From Xenopus tropicalis (lineage: Eukaryota; Chordata; Amphibia; Anura; Pipidae), in the NCBI RefSeq assembly GCF_000004195.4, contig NC_030677.2, positions 175,944,019 to 176,008,018 of the forward strand: 64,000 bases of DNA, read 5' to 3'. Every line of letters starts with the position of its first letter. Position 1 is the first letter of the stretch. Shown here piece by piece: positions 33,901-45,689 of this stretch. The notes beneath the pieces are model-generated. The model had not been told where the DNA came from. It saw only the letters and a program-made list of their open reading frames with translations, and did no database searches. The position numbers and the translations under genes were made by a program.

Positions 33901-36900
33901 TTGGTCAGAAATCAAGGAAAAAACAGACACAAACCTAGATTTCTCCCCAAAATCTCCATGGCAACTACCAAAAACTTACTAAACATCAATCTGCAAGTTC
34001 CCCTGAATAAAACGATACCCCATATGTATGGGTACACATAAAGACGTGGCCACCAAATGCCCCAAAACAGGGGCAATGCATAAGGGCAATTTCAGTTGAA
34101 ATTTTGGGGGCTGCGCTCTATGTGCACTTCCTGCAGTTTTTCAGTGTTAACCCCCCCTACCTGTAAAATAACCCCCACAAACTATATATTTCTGAAAAGT
34201 GTACACCTTCAGCTATTCAGAGACACCACTCTCCTCTTTCTACATGGAAAATTGTGGCCGCAGTCCCTTGCAGAAGTCAGCGCATTGGTCAGAAATCAAG
34301 GAAAAACCAGATACAAACCTAGATTTCTCCCCAAAATCTCCATGGCAACTACCAAAAACTTACTAAACATCAATCTGCAAGTTCCCCTGAATAAAACGAT
34401 ACCCCATATGTATGGGTACACATAAAGACGTGGCCACCAAATGCCCCAAAACAGGGGCAATGCATAAGGGCAATTTCAGTTGAAATTTTGGGGGCTGCGC
34501 TCTATGTGCACTTCCTGCAGTTTTTCAGTGTTAACCCCCCCTACCTGTAAAATAACCCCCGCAAACTATATATTTCCAAAAAGTGCACACCTTCAGCTAT
34601 TCAGAGACACCACTCTCCTCTTTCTACATGGAAAATTGTGGCCGCAGTCCCTTGCAGAAGTAAGCGCATCGGTCAGAAATCAAGGAAAAACCAGATACAA
34701 ACCTAGATTTCTCCCCAAAATCTCCATGGCAACTACCAAAAACTTACTAAACATCAATCTGCAAGTTCCCCTGAATAAAACGATACCCCATATGTATGGG
34801 TACACATAAAGACGTGGCCACCAAATGCCCCAAAACAGGGGCAATGCATAATAATGGGGCTGCAATTTATGTGCACATCTCAAAGCTTTTCAGACAAATT
34901 TGCCCCTTACCTGTGAAAAAAACCATATAAACTGTATATTGATTAAAAAAAGACAACTTCAGCTATTCAGAGACACCACTCTTCTCTTTCTACATGGAAA
35001 ATTGTGGCCGCAGTCCCTTGCAGAAGTCAGTGCTTTGGTCAGAAATTAAGGAAAAACCAGATACAAACCTAGATTTTGGTCAGAAATCAAGGAAAAACCA
35101 GATAAAAAACCTAGATTTCTCCCCAAAATCTCCATGGCAACTACCAAAAACTTACTAAACCTCAATTTGCAAGTTCCCCTGAATAAAACGATACCCCATA
35201 TGTATGGGTGCACATAAAGACGTGTCCACCAAATGCCCCCAAACAGGGGCAATGCATAAGGGGGGGGCTGTGCTCTATGTGCTCTACCTGCAGTTATTTA
35301 GTCTAAACACCCCCATACCTGTGAAATAACCCCCACAAACTATATATTTCCAAAAAGTGCACACCTTCAGCTATTCAGAGACACCACTCTTCTCTTTCTA
35401 CATGGAAAATTGTGGCCACAGTCCCTTGCAGAAGTCAGCGCTTTGGTCAGAAATCAAGGAAAAACCAGATACAAACCTAGATTTCTCCCCAAAATCTCCA
35501 TGGCAACTACCAAAAACTTACTAACCATTAATCTGCAAGTTCCCCTGAATAAAACGATACCCCATATGTATGGGTGCACATAAAGACATGGCCACCAAAT
35601 GCCCCAAAACAGGGGCAATGCATAAGGGCAATTTCAGTTGAAATTTTGGGGGCTGCGCTCTATGTGCACTTCCTGCAGTTTTTCAGTGTTAACCCCCCCT
35701 ACCTGTGAAATAACCCCCACAATCTATATATTTACGAAAAGTGCACACCTTCAGCTATTCAGAGACACCACTCTTCACTTTCTACATGGAAAATTGTGGC
35801 CGCAGTCCCTTGCAGAAGTCAGTGCTTTGGTCAGAAATCAAGGAAAAACCAGATACAAACCTAGATTTTGGTCAGAAATCAAGGAAAAACCAGATAAAAA
35901 ACCTAGATTTCTCCCCAAAATCTCCATGGCAACTACCAAAAACTTACTAAACCTCAATTTGCAAGTTCCCCTGAATAAAACGATACCCCATATGTATGGG
36001 TGCACATAAAGACGTGGCCACCAAATGCCCCCTAACAGGGGCAATGCATAACGGGGGGCTTTGCTCTACCTGCAGTTATTTAGTCTAAACACCCCCATAC
36101 CTGTGAAATAACCCCCGCAAACTATATATTTCCAAAAAGTGCACACCTTCAGCTATTCAGAGACACCACTCTTCTCTTTCTACATGGAAAATTGTGGCCG
36201 CAGTCCCTTGCAGAAGTCAGCGCTTTGGTCAGAAATCAAGGAAAAACCAGATACAAACCTAGATTTTGGTCAGAAATCAAGGAAAAACCAGATAAAAAAA
36301 CCTAGATTTCTCCCCAAAATCTCCATGGCAACTACCAAAAACTTACTAAACCTCAATTTGCAAGTTCCCCTGAATAAAACGATACCCCATATGTATGGGT
36401 GCACATAAAGACGTGGCCACCAAATGCCCCCAAACAGGGGCAATGCATAAGGGGGGCTTTGCTCTACCTGCAGTTTTTCAGTGTTAACCACCCCTACCTG
36501 TGAAATAACCCCCACAATCTATATATTTACGAAAAGTGCACACCTTCAGCTATTCAGAGACACCACTCTTCTCTTTCTACATGGAAAATTGTGGCCGCAG
36601 TCCCTTGCAGAAGTCAGCGCATTGGTCAGAAATCAAGGAAAAACCAGATAAAAAACCTAGATTTCTCCCCAAAATCTCCATGGCAACTACCAAAAACTTA
36701 CTAAACCTCAATTTGCAAGTTCCCCTGAATAAAACGATACCCCATATGTATGGGTGCACATAAAAACGTGGCCACCAAATGCCCCCAAACTGGGGCAATG
36801 CATAAGGGCAATTTCAGTTGAAATTTTGGGGGCTGCGCTCTATGTGCACTACCTGCAGTTTTTCAGTGTTAACCCCCCCTACCTGTGAAATAACCCCCAC

Positions 36901-37600
36901 AATCTATATATTTACGAAAAGTGCACACCTTCAGCTATTCAGAGACACCACTCTTCTCTTTCTACATGGAAAATTGTGGCCACAGTCCCTTGCAGAAGTC
37001 AGCGCTTTGGTCAGAAATCAAGGAAAAACCAGATACAAACCTAGATTTTGGTCAGAAATCAAGGAAAAACCAGATACAAACCTAGATTTCTCCCCAAAAT
37101 CTCCATGGCAACTACCAAAAACTTACTAAACCTCAATTTGCAAGTTCCCCTGAATAAAACGATACCCCATATGTATGGGTGCACATAAAAACGTGGCCAC
37201 CAAATGCCCCCAAACAGGGGCAATGCATAAGGGGGTCTGTGCTCTATGTGCTCTACCTGCAGTTATTTAGTCTAAACACCCCCCTACCTGTGAAATAACC
37301 CCCGCAAACTATATATTTATGAAAAGTGCACAGCTTCAGCTATTCAAAGACACCACTCTTCTCTTTCTACATGGAAAATTGTGGCCGCAGTCCCTTGCAG
37401 AAGTCACGCTTTGGTCAGAAATCAAGGAAAAACCAGATACAAACCTAGATTTCTCCCCAAAATCTCCATGGCAACTACCAAAAACTTACTAACCATAAAT
37501 CTGCAAGTTCCCCTGAATAAAACGATACCCCATATGTATGGGTGCACATAAGTACATGGCCGCCAAACCTGAAAATGCATAATATTGGGGCTGCACTCTA
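30925..37600 (+). repeat. Tandem array, unit about 384 bp, 17-18 copies
   Basis: CCCATATGTATGGG occurs once per unit, at about 30947, 31330, 31714, 32098, 32482, 32866, 33249, 33633, 34017, 34401 and 34785, then with looser spacing to 37526. From 31400 to 34800 neighbouring units are nearly identical at 384 bp (one is 383). Units outside that core are more diverged, and several between 35050 and 37080 carry an extra 39-45 bp duplication of GGTCAGAAATCAAGGAAAAA. Each core unit contains the same 109-codon open frame, best explained as repetition of one non-coding unit. Confidence 0.95.
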
Positions 37601-37616
37601 TGCACCCCTTTTTTTT

Positions 37617-37858
37617 TGCCTGCACCCGAATGAATGGAATACGCTCGGGTGCAGGCACATGTAGCCGATATACGCATGAAAACGCGTGAGAATGCAAAGT
37701 CTCGCGTTTTCATGCGTATATCGGCTACATGTGCCTGCACCCGAGCGTATTCCATTCATTCGGGTGCAGGCACAAGTAGCAGGCGTAGGGCTGAATTTTC
37801 GGCAAGCGTTTTTCCACTTGCTGAAAAAATCAGCCCTACGCCATGTGTGGCATCAGCC
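37617..37858. mobile_element. Hairpin MITE nested in the piggyBac-like element
   Basis: Two arms of about 70 bp (37617-37689 and 37701-37772) are inverse copies of each other with only about one difference near the loop. Each contains TGCACCCGAATGAATGGAAT and GTAGCCGATATACGCATG. A second inverted repeat, GGCGTAGGGCTGA and TCAGCCCTACGCC, occupies 37782-37842, and the right terminus is near GTGTGGCATCAGCCTAA. The matching outer left arm (TGATGCCACAC...) is missing, so the copy is truncated on that side. Confidence 0.75.
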
Positions 37859-37968
37859 TAACCCTTGGCAATAGAAACTACCAGAACAATCTTAGCACCT
37901 CTGGACCTTTCTAGAACAACTGAAATCAAATGAAGTTAAAATGGAATAAAACCACTAAAAGCAATCAA

Positions 37969-38184
37969 AGAACAATAATTGCAATGAAATCGGTGGTCAG
38001 AGCCCTGGATCCACCAATGTCACTGCAAAAGCAACCTTTTTGGGGCACTAAATACACAATAAAGAACAATGCAAAGATAAAACACCATAAAATCAGTAAA
38101 TTCAAATAAAAACCAACAGAAGAACAATTATTGCAATGAAATCGGTGGTCAGAGCCCTGGATCCACCAATGTCACTGCAAATTC
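37969..38184 (+). repeat. Direct duplication in the element's right part
   Basis: About 60 bp, containing TTGCAATGAAATCGGTGGTC and AGCCCTGGATCCACCAATGT, occurs at 37969-38029 and again at 38122-38181, with about 92 bp between copies. Confidence 0.85.
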
Positions 38185-38335
38185 AGCACCCAATAGCAAT
38201 ACAAAAGTTATAGTGCAATAGAATAATTCAAAAACAGAAATCAATTATGAAAATGCAAAAAAAACACTAAAATGCAACCAAATAAATCAGATAATTATAG
38301 AGCAAGATCAGAAATAAAGTTTTAGTAAAAAAAAA

Positions 38336-38470
38336 AAGACTGCCAGAGAAAGCAAAGAAAGAAAGAAAAGAAAAGAAAGAAAGAAAAAAAAAAAAAAAAA
38401 AGTGTAAGTGTAAGTGTGTGTGTAAGTGTCTGTGTGTGCTTGGGAAAGTTGTAAATAAGTGTGTATGTGT
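38336..38470 (+). repeat. Purine-rich and GT-rich simple sequence
   Basis: A GAAA-rich run passes into an A run (38340-38400), then AAGTGTAAGTGTGTGTGTAA and similar GTGT-rich sequence to 38470. This is ordinary simple repeat inside the piggyBac-like element. Confidence 0.8.
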
Positions 38471-38720
38471 GTAAAAGTGTAATAATGACAAAGATAGAAG
38501 AAGAAATGGAAAAAAAAAAAAAAAAAAATTTTAGACAGTTGAGATAGAAATAAGCAAAATAAACAGTGGTTAGAGAGTTGTAGTTCAGCTTACACAATGC
38601 AGGCAGGCGATCAGGGCGACCAATCTGGCAGGAAGGCAGCAGGAAGGCAGCAGGGGGGCTCCAGCAGTCTCACGTGGCAGCAGAGTGAAGAGGCGACGGC
38701 GGGGGCGGCGACAATTAAAG

Positions 38721-38989
38721 GGACAGCAGTGGACACGTCATCAATGCGTGTCCACTGCTGTCATTGGCTGAGGACCCGGATCGGCGGCGCTGGGGGACCC
38801 GGATCGGTGAGTATGTCCTCTCTTGCTCGTTGCCTAGGGGGTTGTGCAGGCTTTACAAGCGCTGCGCTGCTTTAAAAGCGAGCGCAGCGCTTGTAAACCC
38901 ATTAGTGCTGTAGGACGTAGATTCTACGTTCTATGGCACTTTGGTCCCTTGGTACCTAGGACGTAGAATCTACGTCCTATGGCACTAAA
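38721..38989. repeat. Subterminal palindromes at the right end of the piggyBac-like element
   Basis: Three inverted structures lie in order: GACAGCAGTGGACACG with its inverse (38721-38762); TTTACAAGCGCTGCGCTGC with its inverse GCAGCGCTTGTAAA (38849-38898); and two direct copies of GGACGTAGAWTCTACGT followed by CTATGGCACT (38912-38941 and 38958-38987), each itself palindromic. Subterminal repeats are expected as transposase-binding or structural sites in piggyBac-like elements. Their function here is inferred. Confidence 0.7.
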
Positions 38990-39150
38990 AAGGTTAAATG
39001 TCAGTCTTCTCTTGTACTATAATTAAATGTTCCTGAGCCAAGATTTTGTACTAGAAGGAAGATTTCTTTTGTATTTCTAAGATTAAACACTATGGGGGTT
39101 TGAGCAAATGGCAGAAGGTGCAAAACCATTCTCAAAGAAACACATCGATA

Positions 39151-39340
39151 CTAAAGGAACAGTAACACCAAAAAATGTAAGTGTATCAAAGTGAATAATA
39201 GATTATGTACTGTTGCCCTGCACTGGTATAAGTTGTGTGTTTGCATCAGAAACCCTACTATAGTTTATGTAAACAAAGCTGCTGTGTAGCCATGGGGGCA
39301 GCCATTCAAATTGAATAAAGGGTAAAAGGCACTTAAAAAC
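39151..39340 (+). mobile_element. T2-like MITE fragment, AAAGGAACAGTAACACC type
   Basis: CTAAAGGAACAGTAACACCA, CTGTTGCCCTGCACTGGTAT and CCATGGGGGCAGCCATTCAA match the left arm of the complete 58345-58770 element. The right end is not found. Confidence 0.6.
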
Positions 39341-39599
39341 GCCTTTCTTATTAAAGTTCAGACCAAAAAAGGAGGAGATTTCTTCGTCGCATACACGCCG
39401 ACCAGTGCAGTTTTCTCCTAAGAGAAACACCTGCCCGGGGTATCAGGTAAGTGATTACAGTCACTGGAGGCTGTCTATAAAATGGCATTGAACATTATGA
39501 TTATGTTCGGAGAAAGTGCTGAACGCAAAGGCAGAATACGTGTCAGCAGTTTCTAATATAACACTATGCCAAAGTTGACGATTACGTTGCTGTCATGGG

Positions 39600-39805
39600 T
39601 AGTGATGGGCGAAATAATTTGCCAGGCATGGATTTGCGGCGAATATCCGCGTTTTGCCACTGGCAGATTTTTTTGCAAAATTAGTCAGTTTTTTTATGCA
39701 CATGTCAAAAAATGAAACACATGACAATTTTTTTTGAGCGCAATATTTTCGCTGTTTCATTAATTTTTACGCCGAAGACAAACGGGACAGATTCGCTCAT
39801 CACTG
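39600..39805 (+). mobile_element. hAT MITE with 8-bp target duplication
   Basis: TAGTGATGGGCGAA at the left and TTCGCTCATCACTG at the right form inverted ends. The flanks GTCATGGG (39592-39599) and GTCATGAG (39806-39813) agree at 7 of 8 positions, as expected for a hAT target duplication with one later change. Non-coding. Confidence 0.75.
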
Positions 39806-40558
39806 GTCATGAGTTATAAAAAATGTTGAAGTCTGAAATTAAATTTACTGTGAAGGTCTCATAGTGGAGACTGCGTTTGAATGTTTCATGCTTGTGAAAG
39901 CAACTCATCTGCCAAGTGGGCGGGACACAGGAACCACCAGCAGTTTCCATCTGAAAGCGTTGACCTCCACTCGTAACGCAAACATTTTTTGTTCTACCTG
40001 TATTTATATCTAGACATTTTGTTGATCTGTTTAGGCAAAGGCAACAAAGAGGTGAATTTTTTTTCTGGCAAGGAAACAAATTTATTAAACTTTCTGCTGA
40101 GTTAATGAGCAGTCTGGAACTACTGGAGTGTTGATTTCAGCAGATTATTTAAATGATCACGGAACATTCTAATTAAAAAATACAAACCAAAATGTCAGCT
40201 CAGTATGGGTTGCAGACAATTACCTACTTCTCTGTAGGCAAGGTTCCTAAAATTATTGTAATAATCCAAAACATAAAAGAATGTAAAATCATATAACCTC
40301 CACACTAGTGATTATAGATGGAAATCTGATGCAAAATAACTGCATCATTTAGTGCTCATTATAGTTAAAATAACTTTACAGCCAGCTGGGTCATAGCATT
40401 CTAGGTATGATGTTAATTGACTACATGTAACTGTAAAAGTAAAACTCATTTCTGGAGGAACTGAAGCCTTGTGCAATAATATATGTCAGGGGTTTTGTAC
40501 CCTTCCTGTAGATAAAATGGGGAAAAGATAAAGGAACAAAGAGGGGTGGGATCTTTAC

Positions 40559-41036
40559 TTAAAGGAGAAGGAAAGTAATTTTGGCATTTTGCTGCCAATA
40601 GATTCGCCACATTAGTGCCACCTAGAACACTATATTTATTCTACAGAAAGCAATACCATACCTGAGTAATGAGCCCTAGAAGCTTTCTCTGTTTGCTTAA
40701 GATAGCAGCTGCCATTTTAGCTTGGTCTTCTTTCAAGCTTCCTGCTGCAGCTCTAGAGGCTGGTAGCTCAGATTACACATTCCTAAGGGAGGGGGGAGTG
40801 AGTTTTATGAATTCTTAAGGGAGGCGGGAGCAGGAGAAGGGAGAGAGGAGAGAGCTGTTCAGGGAATGAAGGATCTTTCTGAAACAGGAAGTCTGATACT
40901 GAAGAACATGTTTACAAAAAAGCAGACAAGACACCCTGTGTTTCTTTTGATAGAGGACTCAGTGCAGAGTGCTTATGGCTGTATTTACATAGACCTTTCT
41001 GAGCTTACTTAGTTTTTACCTTTCCTTCTCTTTTAC
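40559..41036 (+). mobile_element. T2-type MITE
   Basis: TTAAAGGAGAAGGAAAG at the left and CCTTCTCTTTTAC at the right (last bases diverged). The interior follows the 11576 copy: AACACTATATTTATTCT, GCTGCCATTTTAGCTTGGTC, CTTATGGCTGTATTTACATA. Confidence 0.75.
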
Positions 41037-41473
41037 CTTTTTAAAAAGATGGTTAAATTATTATGCATGCCTGATTGATACTCTGATTTTCTTTAAAAAG
41101 ATATTGAGTTCATCTTCTCTGCCTGTTTTTAATACAATATAGACTTATTTGAATTTCTTTAAAGCTAGAGGAAAATGTGGAAGGCAGATTAATAAAACAA
41201 TTTGCATATAATCGCACAATAGTGGTGAAAAGATTTACAAATAATTTGCATGAAAAGTGTAGGGGGGCATTAGGGATCATTTTTCATGAATTTCATCATG
41301 GAAAAAAACTGGGAAACACTAGATTTTGTGATTTTATGCAGTCTTGGCTGTGTCCATTTTGTTGTGATTTCATGCAAATAGTGATTTTGAAAAATGTGCC
41401 CCTAAACATGACCTGCAGAAGTCTTTTAAAAGGAGAATACTGTGTTAAAAGAAACCTACACTACTGCTTAGGC

Positions 41474-41784
41474 AGTAGTGATGTGCGATGTAACCTGCCC
41501 ACTCCCAACCCGAAGCCCTACCAGGCTTCCTTCCTTTATTTATACACCTGCGCTTGCTCCACAATGACGTAAAAAAGGGGGCGGGGCTTCCAGGCACACT
41601 CCTATAAATAGAGAAGCCAGAAAACAGCTGCCGGCAGTGTAAGGTTGCGGGTGGGTGAGCGGAAGAGCTCAGCCAGAACCCACCCACAACCTGCAGGTGA
41701 TGTGCCAAGGTTGGCCCAAACCCGCCCCGACCTGCAGGTTAATCCACGGGTCCCGCAGGTATCAGGCCGGCACACACATCACTA
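41474..41784 (+). mobile_element. hAT MITE, TAGTGATGTGCG family
   Basis: TAGTGATGTGCG at the left and CACACATCACTA at the right, flanked by TTAGGCAG (41466-41473) and CTAGGCAG (41785-41792), 7 of 8 matching. The 311-bp interior is GC-rich with repeated CCCGCCCC, ACCTGCAGGT and CCCACCC motifs. A TATA-like CTATAAATAG at about 41602 is probably chance. Confidence 0.75.
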
Positions 41785-42717
41785 CTAGGCAGGCCTAGTC
41801 TCCTTCTTTAACAAAAACGTATCTTATAATCCAAAAAGGAGAAGCTAAGACAAGTGCATACTTTAGTACACAACAAATGAACTACTTCTTAGTAAAACTA
41901 ATGATGACCTTATATAAACAATTGTAAAGAATCATAAAGAACAGCAGTAATAAGGAAAATAAAAAAAACAAAAGATTAAGGAAAAGGAGATCCTTCAGGA
42001 CTATCACAAAAAGCTCTTCAAAAGGGCAAGCCACTAGGATATGAAACCGTTAATGCAGTAGAAATCCAAAACAGTTGAGCAAATAGATGCTCAAGTAACC
42101 TTTACTGCAGAATAGAACCCCAGGGGATGCCAAATAAACACAGAGGCACTAAAATGTTCTTCAAGGAGACAATATTTTAAAAGACCCAATTACCTGAATG
42201 ATCAAACATTATTTTGAAGAGGACAAAGAGGCAAGGAATTTAGAAAAAGTCACCTTTAGCTTTATTCCAAGAAAAAGAGAAGGAAATACAACTCATAGAT
42301 GTGAAACAAGAAAGAAACTAATGCGAGTAAGGTTAATTTAAATTATGGGCACAGCCAAATTATCTGTAACCATACTAGATTAGCTAAGAATAAGGATTTG
42401 TTTTGGATGAGAGAACTCTTTCCCCTGTTTCTCTACAGACTGGGGAGGAACCCGATTGGCTGGATGCCCCAGTGCACTGTTGGAAGAGAGAAGGCATGCC
42501 TAGGTTTGGAGCCAAAAATCAGGGGCGGGCCCAGCAGTTTATAAGGGGAGCCCCTGTTGGTTTGCCAGCTTTTGGAAGCAAGATCCAGAGTGAGCAGCCA
42601 GTGCCACTTATTGTGTGTTAAGACTGCAAAGACTGAAGTCTGCTGGGCTGCTGGTGATTACATCTTGATTAGAATAGGAATCCACAGAGATGCCTTAAAT
42701 ACCCACAAGTATTCTAG

Positions 42718-42970
42718 CATGGTGGCACAATTGTTATCACTGCTGCCTGGCAGCGCTGGGGTCCTATTTTTTATTCCAAGGGCACTATCTGCAAGGAGCC
42801 TCTGTGTAGGTTTCCTCTTGGTACTCTGGTTTCCTCCCACACACAATAACACACAGGAAGTATAACTGGTTTCTGATAAAACTAACCCTACTATGGGTAA
42901 ATGGGTGATTTAGACCGTAAACTCTACTGGGACAAGGATTAATGTAAAAATAGAGAATGTAAGAATGAGA
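42718..42970 (+). repeat. tRNA-derived SINE
   Basis: GGTGGCACAATTGTTATCAC followed by TGCTGCCTGGCAGCGCTGGG resembles a degraded tRNA-like head with an A-box-like GTGGC...; then GGGCACTATCTGCAAGGAG and GGTTTCCTCCCACACACAAT, and finally ACCGTAAACTCTACTGGGAC, the start of the tail found also at 45690 and 23118. This order is known from frog and fish SINEs. The tail is truncated near 42970. Confidence 0.65.
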
Positions 42971-44407
42971 AAATAATTATAATCCACCTGAGATTACTTA
43001 AAATCACACGAAGAACATATTAAAAATAACTGTATGCTAAAAAAGGCAATCTATGCTCATATACACACATGCACTAGGAGATCATTTGGAGAGGTTAAAG
43101 ATGAAATATATACCCCTGAACAATGTACAGTATTGCAGAAAACAGCTCATATGTAAAACCCCACTATATCTAAATAAAGCATTTAAAAAAAAAAAATACA
43201 ATATACGTTTTAGTAGTATGTGCTATTGGGTAATCCTAAATAGAAAATTGCCATTTTAAGTAGTAAGGGCCTCCCCCCTGGAAGCAATGTTCAACTTGCA
43301 CCTAGAAACCCCACCTGGAAACAGTGATAAAGGCTTAAAACAGTTTCCTAAATTCTTCAACTCTAAAAAGGTCAAGAAGCTGACAATTACTTTGCTTGTG
43401 ATTAAACTGTTTCTAAGATGGTTTAGGTTTTATTGTCCTCACTGCAAATTTATATTTCCTAGTTTAGAGAAACAACAGTAACATTGAAGAGGAGAGCTAT
43501 TAAATATGGTTCATTTCCTTTGCTTTTAATTTACCAACTTTAACGTGATAAAAGAAAGATCAGGAAATCTAACTTGTCCTTTGCGGCTACTGTTAAAGCA
43601 CCGTTTAAATGACAAAAAATGCTTCGCTGCTAACATTGCCTTAGACAGTTGTTGATTACTTTTATTGATTAACAACAAAGTATATTTACTGGCTTCTGTC
43701 TGTTTGAAGAACTCTTGATAAGGTCAAATGTGTTGAAACTTACCATGTCAGAGTTCATTTGAGAAGATCAGATGTAAAATAACTCATTTTAGGACTCTGA
43801 AAAGATGAAAGAACATGACTAAGACTAAGACCTGTAAAATTAATTAAGGCCGTGCTTCATGTTATTTCAGCATAAAGGCGCATTTTAGCTAAAGCACAAG
43901 GCCAACGCAGTGAAGTGCAGATAAAAAGATCTGCTGCCTCTGATAAATAAGTGATTACACGCTGTGGTGAAAATGAGATGCATAAATAAACTTTGTTCTG
44001 ATATATAATTGCATCCTGACTTGATTTTTTACAAGCTTTACTATAATATAATATATCATAATATATCATTATATTTGTATATGATATTGTTTTTAAATTG
44101 TATTCACTGTTAATTGAGTTGCATTACTTTTACTCGACAAAATGTAAAGCAAATAGATTCTTGTCCTAAGGTCATTCCCTGTGTTCAACACTCTATGAAA
44201 ACAGAGCCAATGTAATCTTCCCTAGGTGGGGGCAGAACCACTGTGGACTAAGACCCATACTATAACAATGAGTACTTATGTATAACTGTATGTCTGACTG
44301 TGTTAGTTCAGGGGCTATTCTGCTGGCCTAGAGCAGGATTTTCACACACATCCCTTGGTTTCATTCTGATGGGGGTATTATATATTTATATTTATCTGAA
44401 ATCTAGT
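42971..44407. other. No gene recognised
   Basis: AT-rich DNA without recognised repeats, except poly-A and (ATA)n runs near 43185 and 44045. No open frame of note. Confidence 0.45.
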
Positions 44408-44736
44408 ACAGGTATAGGATCCCTTATCCGGAAAGCCGTTATGCAGAAAGTTATGAATTATAAAAAGGCCATCTCCCATAGACTCCATTATAAGCAAATA
44501 ATTCTAATTTTTAAAAATGATTTCCTTTTTCTCTGTAATAATAAAACAGATCCTTGTACTTGATCCCAACTAAGATATAATTAATCCTTATTGGAGACAA
44601 AACGATTATATTGAGTTTAAACAATGTTTAAATGATTTTTTGTAGACTTAAAGTATGGAGATCCAAATTACAGAAATATGCCTTATCCGGAAAGCCCCAG
44701 ATGCCGAGCATTTTGGATAACAGGTCCCATACCTGT
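44408..44736 (+). mobile_element. ACAGGTATGGG-family transposon, complete copy
   Basis: ACAGGTATAGGATCCCTTAT at the left and AGGTCCCATACCTGT at the right are inverted termini. The interior matches 716-1042 (CATCTCCCATAGACTCCAT, TTTTTCTCTGTAATAATAAA). Confidence 0.8.
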
Positions 44737-45029
44737 AGTAACATGGCAGACAACAAATTTCAGGGCTGACTTGGGAGCAAATATATCAAAGATTAATTTG
44801 GGAATCCTGTAGTGTTTGCGAAGGGTTCCTAGTCATTTGATATTTGCTGAAATTTTGATCAAATCCATAAAATTAGTCTATTGATTTGTTCAAATCAACC
44901 AATATGATAAATGATAACCTTTATTTATCATTGCCCATACCATTAACAGGAATAGATATCTTAGATCCCCAAAAGAATTACTTTTTTTGATCAAATCCTA
45001 TAGAAGGCTAATGACAAGGTTTACTCCTT

Positions 45030-45260
45030 TTTCCTGTTCATTCAGTATTATTATTATTATAATTTCTATAGCACCATTGTTTTCATTAGGGACACAAATT
45101 CAAGACGATAGATATACAGACATTTTACCAAAACTGATTAACTGATTCACAGTTACCATTGGATCTTGTTAGGAGACAATAGGGGGAGGGCCCTGTTCGT
45201 GAGAGCTTACATTCTAAGAGGGAGAGGAATCGAGACAGCTGGGGTAATAAGTATAATTGT
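45030..45260 (+). repeat. Frog interspersed repeat, GAGGGCCCTGTTC type
   Basis: TTATTATTATAATTTCTATAG starts the block, followed by GGGGGAGGGCCCTGTTCGTG and AGAGCTTACATTCTAAGAGG, a sequence block common among 3' ends of frog LINE/SINE repeats. A short part of the same type may lie at 47470-47530. I cannot assign its family. Confidence 0.45.
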
Positions 45261-45689
45261 ATAATAAGTATAATTGATCATATTGATATGAGATGAATAG
45301 AAGAAGAATCAGTCTGAATTATATTTGTTCATAATGAATCATTGATTCCGAGCGATTCACTCTAATCTGATATGATTCAACATTATTCATTCTCACTTTT
45401 CAAAAAATCCAAAAATTGTTATTTTTATTGTACTACTATCAGTTTGCAGTAGTTTATCTCATCACAAGATGTGATTAATGCAGGTTAAGAGTGAACTTTC
45501 TAATAATCATTCACTCCATCTGCAGTTTTAAAAAACAAGGTACAGTCATGCTATTATCAGTCAAAAATTTGAATTATAACTGCTCTTTGGCTACCAGCAC
45601 TCACCCAGCACCTGATCTGGAAACTGGCACTTATATTGTAATGTCACCCACTGTGACCTACAGCACTTATAATTGCCTATTTGTATCTG

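Larger units (their letters stand above)
30206..38993 (+). mobile_element. 8.8-kb non-autonomous piggyBac-like element
   Basis: TTAA at 30202-30205 is followed by CCCTTTAAGTGCCAGCC; the right end reads CTATGGCACTAAAAAGG followed by TTAA (38994-38997). Inverted CCYTTTWAGTGCCA-type termini and TTAA target duplication are the marks of piggyBac-like transposons. Further AGTGCCA motifs lie just inside the left end (30247), and two ACGTAGATTCTACG-type palindromes lie inside the right end. No transposase is present. Most of the interior is a tandem array of about 384 bp, followed by a nested hairpin MITE and 1.1 kb of right-end sequence that becomes GC-rich after 38590. A decayed relative lies at 1902-3080. 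Confidence 0.75.

Noticed and set aside
31409..36009. Series of 103-123-codon open frames, nearly identical, on the plus strand
   Set aside because: They recur once per 384-bp unit and follow the DNA repeat, not a protein family. The right-hand units break or lengthen the frame freely.
38597..38875. GC-rich block as a CpG-island promoter with a 92-codon frame
   Set aside because: It is the right end of the piggyBac-like element, and the frame reads through its palindromes.
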